A DNA stretch of 13,424 nucleotides from Phoronis ovalis. Lineage: Eukaryota > Phoronida > Phoronidae. This document shows, one piece after another, positions 1-8,008 of this stretch. The DNA lies in NCBI GenBank assembly GCA_028565635.1, contig JAOXYB010038307.1, forward strand, positions 1-13,424, written 5' to 3'. The position numbers were made by a program, and so were the translations under genes. Below the pieces are notes generated by a model, which saw only the letters and a program-made list of their open reading frames with translations, was not told the DNA's origin and did not search any database. Each line of letters opens with the position of its first letter. Positions within the stretch are counted from its first letter, which is position 1.

Positions 1-567
1 CCATCAGCAACATCTACTTCATCATCACCATGACTACCACCATATACCATTTTCTTCTCTTTAAAACTAGTAGCATTAGTCGAATTTTATTTTGGGATAG
101 AATTTAGTTACCAGGGTGGCATTTTAATTATTGTTTCGGTGAAATTGTGGTCGTAGCTAGACATGTAAAACGTAGTATGGGGATTTTCAAAAAATATAAA
201 TTATCTTCTTCAATCGTAAGTTACTAGTGCTAGGGAGAATTGAAAACTTTAAATTGGAATAGTAAAGTTTTTTTCTATCACAAACAAAGGAATTGATTAA
301 TCAGCAGAAAGCCGTCAGGGACTAATAGATAAACGATTGAAGTCCTCCTGGTGACTAATATGAAATATTCTGTTCCAGACGAAACAACAAAGGGTAACTG
401 AAAGTATTTGTGTATATATTTAATATGTCTTAGCATACTGCTAGCAAAGCAGAGAGAAATAAAGGCAGATAAATGACTAACAAATCTTAATTTACATTCA
501 TTTTATTAAATTTGTGTGCTGCTTTCTTTTGGGTAATGAAACTGAAAACTTTATATCAGTGTAACAT
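1..567. other. Non-coding AT-rich stretch
   Basis: No gene or exon seen on either strand. The first 50 bases hold a decayed trinucleotide tract (CATCATCACCATGACTACCA). The rest is AT-rich with no repeat shared with the remainder of the window. Confidence 0.5.
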
Positions 568-737
568 TGGGGGCTATAGAGGGGGTTTTCGCGAGCACCG
601 AGCATTGTGGTCTGTTAAGTCCGAGCCGCGAGCATCCATTGACTGTTAAATGTGAGCAGCGAGCTTAACCTTTATGGCGACCTTTTTTTAATTGCCGCGA
701 GCAGTTGCAATTTTTAAGTGCGAGCATTGCACCCTGG
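568..737. repeat. GCGAGCA-motif dispersed repeat, copy A
   Basis: Starts GGGGGCTATAGAGGGGG and contains spaced repeats of TTAAGT(G/C)CGAGC..GCGAGCAT, then TATGGCGACCTTTTTTT and TTTTTAAGTGCGAGCATTGCA. It shares order and wording with the copy at 5818-6112, same orientation. No coding capacity was seen. Confidence 0.75.
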
Positions 738-849
738 GTGGAAACCCCACCCCCTGAACATTGCACACTTCAACTAATTTTTGACAGATAATCAGGGTTG
801 CCAACCCAAAGCCAAATTTAATGAGTAGATTTTTAACATGTCAGTATTT

Positions 850-960
850 TAAGGTGGGGAATACCACACCGCTATACGGGATCAATGTCAGTCAGGCAGT
901 CACTCACTCATTCACCAGTTCAAATTAAAGAATGTGATATATTTATGCAGTCTTGGTTTT
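850..960. repeat. CTACGGGATC dispersed repeat, diverged copy
   Basis: Contains ACGGGATCAATGTCAGTCAG, CAGTCACTCACTCA, TTCACCAGTTC, and then ATGCAGTCTTGGTTTT, in the same order as in the tandem pair at 2601-2809. It lies beyond the 3' end of the sulfatase gene. Confidence 0.7.
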
Positions 961-1732
961 TTAATATGCACTCGCATTCAACTTCCACTCTATAGTGATG
1001 GGTATAAAAACTAGACAAGGCATGTATTGTACATAGGACACATTTTTTAACACTCCACTTCACATTTAAGAACATTGTTTGATAACACTTAACATATGAT
1101 ATTTTATACATCGCAATTTACTATCTGAGATTGTATCTTTGTACCACTGATCTGATTATTATCATACTTAAAATGTTAAAGTACTGAAATAATTCAACAT
1201 GGCACTGAGTTGTCTATTTCACTTAATGAAAAAAATATATCACTACTTTATTGTATGTCACTGAGGTGAGAAAAATAACTTGTATGAATGTATCAAATAT
1301 ATTTTACTAAAATGATTGTCTAATTCGTTTAATGAAATTAAGAACCTTTGGTATAATTTTTAATGCATACTTATACTGGCTCGTACTTTAGTGTGATTGT
1401 ACTATAATTTTTATTCTTTTTCAATCAAGATACTTGCTTTCAGCATGAGTTTAACTTAAAACCTCAGCAGCATCAGTGACTGAGACAGACTTAAGTTGTT
1501 CAATTTTTGCTAAAAAATAAACTGTATCCAAGCCTCAAATTAATCTGATACTATTTTTTACAACAAAATTAGTATTGAACTAACTGTAAGTTTCAAGATT
1601 ACCTATACGTTTTCATTTTTTTAGATAAACAAATTCAAGTTTTCTTAATATTTCATTCATGTCAATCATAAAACAAAATAAATTCCTTTACTGTTTTCAA
1701 CTCATTCAGTATTAGCATAATTACAAAAAACC
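961..1732. other. 3' flank / presumed 3' UTR region of the arylsulfatase
   Basis: AT-rich, with no supportable exon. The minus-strand open frame at 920-1111 is short, partly repeat-derived and without coding character. It contains the candidate polyadenylation signals at 1247 and 1410. Confidence 0.5.
1410..1415 (-). terminator. Candidate polyadenylation signal, arylsulfatase
   Basis: AATAAA on the minus strand (TTTATT on plus), 382 bp past the stop. A second one lies at 1247-1252. The choice is uncertain without transcripts. Confidence 0.3.
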
Positions 1733-1823
1733 CAACTATTTTGAAGGGTAATTGCAAAAACTTCAACTATTCTTAAGGGTAGCTGCAAAACTTCAACTAT
1801 TTTGAAGGGTAATTGCAAAAACA
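1733..1823. repeat. Three-copy 30/31-bp tandem repeat spanning the arylsulfatase stop
   Basis: Units at 1733-1763, 1764-1793 and 1794-1823, each starting CAACTATT and containing AAGGGTA and TGCAAAA. Units 1 and 3 are identical over their first 29 bases; unit 2 differs at several positions. Unit 3 encodes the last residues (FCNYPSK) and the TAG stop. Units 1 and 2 fall in the 3' UTR. Confidence 0.85.
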
Positions 1824-2419
1824 ATAAGGTGGATTACAGCAGGGACTGAGTGACCAATGTCTATATTCTGAATGTAACAAATATTTCATTTTCTTTGGCA
1901 TTGTTTTTTGATGAACCCTTACTATTTCAGTAACTTCTTTTAATAACTCTTCATATTTTTCTCCCGTAAGAGAATACTTCTCACCTGGGTCAATGTCCAC
2001 ATTGTAAATAAGAGGTGGGTCCTCCTTAATTCTTTTATCTGCACAAGGGGGTGCTAGATCTACCAAATCAGAAATTCCATTTTGACAATGATTTAATATA
2101 AATGTTTCATTGCTATAATCTTTATGTGCTGTATAAAAATAAATTTTGTAAGATTGATGTCTAACGGCTGTTAGAGTTTCGTCACAATAAAAAAACAGAG
2201 TTTCATGAGGAGATTTCTTTTTTTGAAGAAAAACACCTTTTTGAGATTTCCCATCGATGACTCGGTCGGTTGGAATGCCACCATTTGCAAAATCAATAAA
2301 GGTTGGAAAAATATCCATGAGGCTTCCTAATGAATGGTCTGTTCTTGGTTGTAGCTTTCCTGGCCACCATGCTATGACTGGTATACGGAGACCTCCTTCT
2401 AAGTAATCTATTTTCGCAC
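1797..2419 (-). CDS. Arylsulfatase exon 7: C-terminal domain and stop
   Basis: 623 nt including a TAG stop at 1797-1799. It completes Gly315 and encodes [20 protein letters not shown] with Lys317, then the C-terminal domain with [13 protein letters not shown] and a Cys-rich end ([10 protein letters not shown]). The acceptor TTTTCTTTCAG follows a good pyrimidine tract. The last codons and the stop lie in the third copy of a 30/31-bp tandem repeat. Confidence 0.92.
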
Positions 2420-5400
2420 CTGAAAGAAAAGTTTATTTAATAAATCATTCAACAAACAAAGCTTTTCATGTCATTATGGCAACTTCAGCAGTGTACTGGT
2501 GACATCTGGTGTAGGACAGAAAGTGAAGTCCATGTCGTTCTTCTCAACCAGAGGATCACAAATTAAGGGCAACTAATATATCCCATCTTTGTTAATGGAT
2601 ACTCACATTTATTTTAAGTTAGGAACCCCACACCTCTACGGGATCAATCATGTCAGACAGTCACTCACTCAGTCAATCATTCACCAGTTCTTAAAGTATG
2701 TGATAAAATGCAGTCTTTGTTTTTCACTCACATTTATTTTAAGTTAGGAATCCCACACCTCTACGGGATCAATCATGTCAGACAGTCACTCACTCACTCA
2801 ATCATTCACAACTTTAAATGGAAGCCTCTGCTGCTTTAAATTTTGCTTTGTTCAAAGATTGTGTAACGTACCTCTAAAAGGACCAGCTATGCCACCTTCT
2901 GTGCAGTAATTTATTGCTGGACCATGGTCTGAAGCAAATAAAACTAGAGTATTCTCTTCCAACTTCAAATCCCGTAAAGTCTGCAGAATTTCACCCACAG
3001 CATAACTCATTTCATTAATATTTGAACCAAATGATCCTGTGATGAAAAAAAATTGTCGAAAATGAAAAAAAGACTAACCTACTTTGGCAATCCAAAGAAG
3101 AATCTACTAAAAACAGTTTCTTTCTAGGGTTATTAGTAAATTTTTGTTAAAAAGTGTTTAAATAATCCACCAACTAAAATGCCTATTTTAGAAAGATCCC
3201 TAAAAGAACATTCTAGCAAGTTTTAAGCAATTTAGCAAGAAGACAATTGACATAAACAAAGTCACTCTAGTTCAATGTTAGGTACATTATCATAAAATAA
3301 TGTGAAAATAACATTAGTGAACATTTCTCCTCATTTGGTACAAACAAATATTTGATCCCTGGAAAGTAATGCAAGGTTAAACACATCTATTAGTATAAAA
3401 AACATATTTTTTCTTACAAAGCTATATTTCTCACCTCTCCGTGAAGAATTTGCAAATCTTGGATTGTTAAACAATGGTGTATGAACTTGAGCCAATGAAA
3501 AATAGAAGAAGAATGGATTCTTTCTGTTGTCATAAATAAACTGCTGGGCATCTGAGACAAAATTATCAGTTAACGTTGAGTGGTCTATTGGCTGTTGAAC
3601 AATTGTTCTGTTCCGATATACAAAACATATGTTTCTATATGGATTTGGTATGTGTTTATGTTTCTAGAAAAAACAATGTTTTCAAATTTCAAATCAATTT
3701 TAGAAGACTCAAGCTCTCAAAAGCTTTGAAAAAGTTTTCTTATAAGCTGGAAATCTTTACTTGACAGCATCTTGCAAAGTATATGTAGGCGCGAAACTGT
3801 CGTCTTGATTTCATAATTTAATAAATAGTTGACAGTAGTTAATTCTTACAAATTACAGTTTTTCAACTGAATAAAAAAGAATCTGTTCAAATTAGCCCAA
3901 CAGACTGAAATGGGGCATTTCGATTTTTTAAAAATATACTTGTTGATAGTTTTTCAACATGAAGCTACCTACCAGTTAATACTATAGAAAACAACTGGAG
4001 CAACGTCAGAAACTGACAGCTTCAAGTTGTAACAAACCTTGCTTTCATCACACTTTTGAGTAAGGGTTAAGGGTAAAAATGTTCCAGCAAAATCAAAGCC
4101 CTGTTTATCAGGTAGATATTGTCCATCAGTACTGTTAAATTGGTTAATACCTGTAAAAAGATACTTGTATTAACTAAATAAAAAACAACTTTACACTTTT
4201 TAAGAATTCAATTAAAATGATTTAATGAACATAAGCTGGAAACATTGATCCAGGCCAGAGGATTACAGTTAGAAGTTTTTTTTAAAACAAACTGTAAACG
4301 CCTAATTGGCCAGGTGGATGTGGGTGGCTGTCTGGCTGGCTAAATGGCTCACAAATTACAACAAACACCCCCTCAACTAGCTGGTGAGCCAGAAATTAAA
4401 AATGGTTAAAGTGCATACCTAAGTGCCATTTTCCAACCATTCCAGTCTTGTATCCTGCATCTCGTAATGCTTCTGCAATAGTGATTTCGCTGTGAGGTAA
4501 TCCAGTGCTGCTGGTTGTTAAGAATACTCTCGCAATTCTGCCCTTGTCTTCCCCCATCATAATCCCTGATCTAAACGGAAGTCTTCCTGGAAAATATGAC
4601 AATACTTAACATGTGAGGGTGGATGAAGGAATATATCCCTTCTTCTGCGGTACAAATACTCTACTGTATGCAAAGTTCACTAAAACATAAATTGGATCAA
4701 AAATATGATCAACAAAATGTCCAATCATTTTACTGTCATCCAGTCCTTTATGCTTCTGATGGTGACAACTATGTGAAATGTTTCATTTTATGCATTATTG
4801 AGAATTTTATATAGATTGAATACAAGCTTAGCGGTTATTATTGCATATTTACTTCATTTTTCAAACAGAACATGTAATGCAGTTACTTAATACACACACA
4901 TACATAAAATGGTAGAAATAATCCTAGGTAATAATAATAAAAATATTTATGTAGAGCAGATACCCCCAAGGATTCATTTGCACTTAACAATAAATATATA
5001 ATAAGATTAAAATAAACACCCATGATAAAATAAAGTAAATATGTAATAAGGTACAAAAGAAATTACACAAAAAACATACAGTTAGAAATAAACATGGAAA
5101 TAAAACAACATAATTATGTAGATAAAATAAAACTAGATTGTGTAGTGTATATGGCTTCCTGAACAAGTTTTTACCATTTTGGATTCCGCAGTATGGCCGC
5201 CAAATTTTTAAAATTTTATATTTTTCATCTTCTGAACCTAACAAACATTTTGATCCAAGATTTGCTGAAATTAATCTAATACTTTCTTAGTTATCAAAGA
5301 ATATGTTTTCACATGGCAGTAGACGGTCAGCTGTTTTGGGACTATTTGACCTTAAAATGACCCCTTGACCTCAGAATGATCTATGACTACATAACCTAAT

Positions 5401-7625
5401 TTGTAAAAGATTCATGCAATTTTGTGATTTTGATCTCTAGATGACCTGACATGTCAAATGATAAATCCGTAGTCTAACCATTACCAGTTGCAGCATGTTT
5501 CCTAAGAATAAAATTTTACCGAAATCTTCTCAAAGGTGTTATTCATTATGACTGTTTTGTAACATGATTCTATAATTTTGGAAGGTTTTGAACAATTTTA
5601 GAAATTTGACGTTTGACCTGCAAATAGAAATTTTGACCTCAAGAGCAACAACATTCCTAACTGTACCTGACACAGTCTCTGAGATATAGCTTTCCAAAAA
5701 TTGAAAGAAAAAGAAGGAAAACAAACAAAACCAATAGGTTACAAGTAGAAAATGCCCGCAGGTAGATCTCACTACCCCACCTTTGGAAAACCCAAATGTC
5801 TGTGCACAATGCATCCATGGGGGCTGTAGGGGGGGAGGATATCGCAAGCAGCGAGCATTTGGTCTTTTAAGTGCGAGCAGTGAGCATTGCTTCTTGGTAT
5901 GTTAAGTGTGAGCAGCAAGCATTGCCTTTTGGCGACCATTTTTTGTATTGCTTTTGTAATTTTGTTAACTAATTTGTTTTGTCGACGTTTTTCTTTTCTT
6001 TTTGGTTGTCTTTTTTTTGGCAATCGTTTTTTTTTTGGTTGTTAATTTTTCTTGTTAAGTGCGAGCAGTGAGCATTGCCAATTTTTAAGTGCGAGCATTA
6101 TATAAGAGTCCATGCACTTTAGCCCTAAATTGCAGACAACTGCTTTCCACACAGAAAATTAAAATAAAAATAATGAGATATAGTAATTATAATAATTTAA
6201 CAACAGTTACTGATCAAATTTAATACCAGTCATCATTGCAGCTCTGCTGGGTGTACACATACTGTCAGGCGCATACCAGTTGGTGAAACGTATTCCTTCT
6301 TTCGCCATCTCATCTACGGGGCCCCATTCTTGACTAGGATGCCCATATACCTTTGTTAATATCGTGTAAATCATTTATGATAAGTAACAATGTAAAATAT
6401 AGAAACATGCAAAAATGCTGATACATATAATCTGTGAAAATGTAAACCTCTGTTTGTATTATTATATGACTTGGTCCTCTACATGAGTGTGATAAGGGCC
6501 ACTTTAACTTGTAACTAAGTAAAGTACATTCAGCACATATTTTAATTGTCCCAATTAAGTTGTACTTATACTGGCAAAATATTATAATAATCTTAATTTT
6601 TTGTGACTACTTTTTAATTTTCTTAATTCGATATTAACCACCCGGTGGTTCTCACAGGGTGTTTTTAGCCTATATATATATGTGCCGCCCAATAGGCCTC
6701 CATTTTTCAGCTCCCTCATTTACCACAGGGTATGTTTTTCATGCTTCTCAAAGCGTTATTTACCATAGGGTATACTTTTTTGTTGGATATTTACCACAGG
6801 GTGTATTTCTTGTAAATTGCATTTACGACAGATATGAAAAATTAAGGTTAACAATTTTTTCCGTAATTATTTACCACAGGGTATATAATTTACAAGTACA
6901 TTTTACACAGGGTTTCTATTTTGGGAGAGTTGTTTACGACAGGGTATATATTTGGTGATCTTTATTTACCACACTGAGGGTCAGAGTTTTTACCCTAGGC
7001 CGCACACCCCTACCAACTTTTCTGTCAAGTACCTCCATGGGGTTTTAGCTATTGCTATATTTCTTGATCGATATTTACCCCCCCCCTCCCCACCCCAAGG
7101 TCACCTGGCAAGCATGTGTCGTTATATTTTAAAATAAATAAATATATGATCTATTATCCATACGACCTCATGCGCAATCTAGTATAGTTATATTTTAAAT
7201 AAGTAAATTTATGATAATTATACTATCCATCATAAAAAAAATTATTTATTTAAAAATATAACTAGGCACTAGATTACTCTTGCTAAACATACTTGAGTCT
7301 ATTAAATTGTTCTGAAGATAATAGAAAAAAGTGCAAGCAAATTGAAGAAAAATGTCTAACTGCATATGGATATCATATATATTTTAAAATATAACGACAC
7401 ATGCTCGGATCGTCAGGTGACCGTGCCCCGGCCGTGCCCCACCCCGGATATTAACAAAGCATATTTTTTATTCCTGCTTACCGACAAATCTCCAAATCCA
7501 AGATCATCTGCTAAAATCAAAATGAGATTTGGTTTTTCTGGTGTTGATGACAACATGACCAAAACAATACTTTGACTTAAAACCACACATACCAATGTGA
7601 ATGTTTGTATTTCAGATATTGTCAT
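1797..7625 (-). CDS. Arylsulfatase (sulfatase family S1, ARSA/GALNS/STS type), complete 7-exon gene
   Basis: Hydrolyses sulfate esters in the secretory or lysosomal route; substrate unknown. I joined seven exons in frame: 7625-7482, 6350-6227, 4586-4419, 4150-4038, 3663-3435, 3036-2872 and 2419-1797, giving 1566 nt and 521 aa (human ARSA is about 507). Seen in the model: a hydrophobic signal peptide at about 9-25; metal-binding D40 and D41 in LADDLG; the formylglycine motif C80-T-P-S-R84; K142 and H144 in GKWHLG; H244 in VHTPL; D296 and H297 in SDHGP; K317 before LEGG; DPGE at 458-461; a Cys-rich tail (C508, C509, C514, C516). N-glycosylation sequons lie at N151, N201, N255 and N418. Activity would need the FGly-generating enzyme SUMF1 (family knowledge). 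All introns are GT-AG. No frameshift or internal stop was found. The tail resembles ARSA and the QQP...LT...QFI block resembles STS, so the exact subfamily is open. Confidence 0.9.
2601..2809. repeat. 125-bp tandem duplication of the CTACGGGATC repeat (sulfatase intron 6)
   Basis: Unit 1 is 2601-2725 and unit 2 is 2726-2809, truncated at its right end. The repeat distance is exactly 125 bp (CATTTATTTTAAGTTAGGAA at 2606 and again at 2731). The two are nearly identical, so the duplication is recent. It lies wholly inside intron 6. Confidence 0.85.
2872..3036 (-). CDS. Arylsulfatase exon 6: SDHGP metal-binding exon
   Basis: 165 nt, phase 1 to phase 1. Encodes [20 protein letters not shown] and the [12 protein letters not shown] motif with metal ligands Asp296 and His297. 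ARSA has Asn at the second position, while Gln or His occurs in STS-like enzymes. The acceptor is TTTCATCACAG and the donor GTACGT. Confidence 0.9.
3435..3663 (-). CDS. Arylsulfatase exon 5: QQP...QFI and VHTPL exon
   Basis: 229 nt, phase 0 to phase 1. The acceptor is TTGTTTTTTCTAG. Encodes residues 184-259: a lead-in ending CFVYRNRT, then [40 protein letters not shown] and HTPLF, with catalytic His244. The QQP...LT...QFI spacing matches steryl-sulfatase-type enzymes. The donor is GTGAGA. Confidence 0.85.
4038..4150 (-). CDS. Arylsulfatase exon 4
   Basis: 113 nt, entering in phase 1 and leaving in phase 0. It completes Gly146 and encodes residues 147-183, including [13 protein letters not shown] (the HQGF-type block of arylsulfatases), sequon N151-S-T and Cys180. 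The acceptor is ATCTTTTTACAG and the donor AAG/GTTTGT. Confidence 0.85.
4419..4586 (-). CDS. Arylsulfatase exon 3: GRLP...GKWHLG exon
   Basis: 168 nt, phase 1 at both ends. Encodes GRLPFRSGI, then a loop, then [20 protein letters not shown] and GKWHLG. It carries Lys142 and His144, the equivalents of ARSA K123 and H125. The acceptor is TATTTTCCAG and the donor GTATGC. The ATG at 4602 upstream of the acceptor is intronic and not a start. Confidence 0.9.
5347..5639. repeat. TGACCT-rich repeat segment (sulfatase intron 2)
   Basis: Five TGACCT hexamers, all on the plus strand, at 5347, 5366, 5442, 5614 and 5634, in phrases such as TTTGACCTTAAAATGACCCC and TTTTGACCTCAAGAG. This looks like a decayed dispersed element; no ORF and no clear ends. 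Confidence 0.5.
5818..6112. repeat. GCGAGCA-motif dispersed repeat, copy B (in sulfatase intron 2)
   Basis: Starts GGGGGCTGTAGGGGGG and carries at least four TTAAGTG(C/T)GAGCAG(T/C) units followed by (G/A)AGCATT, plus GGCGACCATTTTTTG. Compared with copy A it has an extra T-rich segment of about 100 bp at 5951-6055. Minus-strand frames across it are low-complexity and not genes. Confidence 0.75.
6227..6350 (-). CDS. Arylsulfatase exon 2: catalytic CTPSR exon
   Basis: Encodes residues 49-89 plus the first base of Gly90. It opens with VYGHP, directly continuing GDLS of exon 1 as in ARSA (GDLGCYGHP), and ends with [12 protein letters not shown], whose Cys80 is the residue converted to formylglycine. 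The donor is GTATTA. The acceptor (AACAAAG at 6351) lacks a clear pyrimidine tract, but protein continuity across it is exact. Confidence 0.88.
6648..7000. repeat. Degenerate array of TTTACCACAGGG units with ~32-bp spacing (sulfatase intron 1)
   Basis: Units begin at 6719, 6759, 6790, 6822, 6870, 6902, 6933 and 6965, with looser ones near 6648 and 6989. Spacings between the eight core units are 40, 31, 32, 48, 32, 31 and 32. Each has TTTAC.ACAGGGTATAT.TTTT-like sequence followed by an unrelated spacer. The plus-strand open frame over it (6659-6958) is a by-product; units are not in one frame. Confidence 0.75.
7099..7422. repeat. Foldback (inverted-repeat) element in sulfatase intron 1
   Basis: Outer arms: 7111-7136 is a perfect 26-base reverse complement of 7380-7405, and GGTCACCTG at 7099-7107 pairs with CAGGTGACC at 7414-7422. 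Inner arms at about 7176-7202 and 7246-7276 are also inverted (AATCTAGT, AGTTATATTTT, AAATAA). The interior is AT-rich without an ORF. It resembles a MITE or foldback element; target duplications are not evident. Its right end is about 60 bp from the exon 1 donor. Confidence 0.75.
7482..7625 (-). CDS. Arylsulfatase exon 1: signal peptide and first metal ligands
   Basis: Encodes residues 1-48, ending in phase 0 at donor GTAAGC (7481-7476). The ATG at 7625 has A at -3 and places a hydrophobic stretch right after a short N-terminus, followed by [18 protein letters not shown]. An in-frame ATG at 7718 exists, but it would put 31 non-signal residues ahead of the hydrophobic core, so I prefer 7625. 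The leader 7626-7670 contains the duplicated 11-mer ACAGAAGCCCT. Confidence 0.85.
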
Positions 7626-7733
7626 CTTATTACACTGATACAGAAGCCCTACAGAAGCCCTACAAAACTTCATCTGCGATGAGACTCTGATAATAATGTA
7701 ATCAATATTGAGTTGCAATATTAGACTAAAAAT

Positions 7734-7746
7734 AGGTCATTGACCT
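7734..7746. promoter_or_regulatory. Palindromic nuclear-receptor-type element (IR1)
   Basis: AGGTCA T TGACCT: two perfect half sites, inverted, with one-base spacing, and the dyad extends to 15 bases (TAGGTCATTGACCTA). IR1 elements are bound by EcR/USP- and FXR/RXR-type receptors (established). It sits 109 bp upstream of the arylsulfatase start codon. The factor that would use it is unknown. Confidence 0.5.
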
Positions 7747-7987
7747 ATAATTTGTTTCAGGGCACTCACAAATGCGCCTTATCAGAGACATCTAGCGGGA
7801 GGACAGGGAACCAGTCTAACTCACAAAGTCAAGTATTAAATAGAAAATAAAGTGTTTTCAGTTTTATTTTTGTATTTTCGATAAACATATCCGAATCTCG
7901 GGGTCAGAATAGATTGATTCACTCCATATTAATTTTTAGTTTTTAATCCACATTTAATGATTTTCGAAGTAGTGTTGATTATTCGGA

Positions 7988-8008
7988 CATGCGCATTTGC
8001 ATTTCCTG
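7988..8008 (+). promoter_or_regulatory. TBCC-proximal motif cluster (NRF1-like, octamer, ETS-like)
   Basis: CATGCGCA, ATTTGCAT and TTTCCTG overlap or abut within 21 bases, 12 bases upstream of the TBCC ATG. The octamer is a perfect match in reverse orientation (ATGCAAAT). Motif matches are by eye. Confidence 0.35.

Larger units (their letters stand above)
4587..6226 (-). other. Arylsulfatase intron 2 (1640 bp)
   Basis: The largest intron of the gene, between the CTPSR exon and the GRLP exon. It holds the TGACCT-rich segment and GCGAGCA repeat copy B. Open frames at 4984-5244, 5539-5847 and 5772-6023 are AT-rich or repeat-derived and not judged genes. Confidence 0.85.

Noticed and set aside
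4345-4391. 8-bp inverted repeat TGGCTCAC/GTGAGCCA near the exon 3 donor
   Set aside because: The stem is short and the loop is 31 bases; this is expected by chance, with no further extension of the stem.
4984-5244. 86-residue hydrophobic minus-strand frame
   Set aside because: It arises from an AT-rich intronic stretch, lacks family resemblance and is not flanked by usable splice sites in phase.
5539-6023. Two overlapping minus-strand open frames (102 and 83 residues)
   Set aside because: They lie in the GCGAGCA repeat and T-rich tract inside intron 2; composition is low-complexity and no splice sites link them to the sulfatase.
6659-6958. 99-residue plus-strand open frame
   Set aside because: It lies on the ~32-bp-phased repeat array in a sulfatase intron. 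The repeat units fall in different frames, so the frame is a by-product of the repeat.
6648-7000. CRISPR-like appearance of regularly spaced short repeats
   Set aside because: The DNA is eukaryotic, repeats are degenerate and 12-20 bases, spacers are about 12-20 bases, and there are no cas genes. It is an intronic repeat array.
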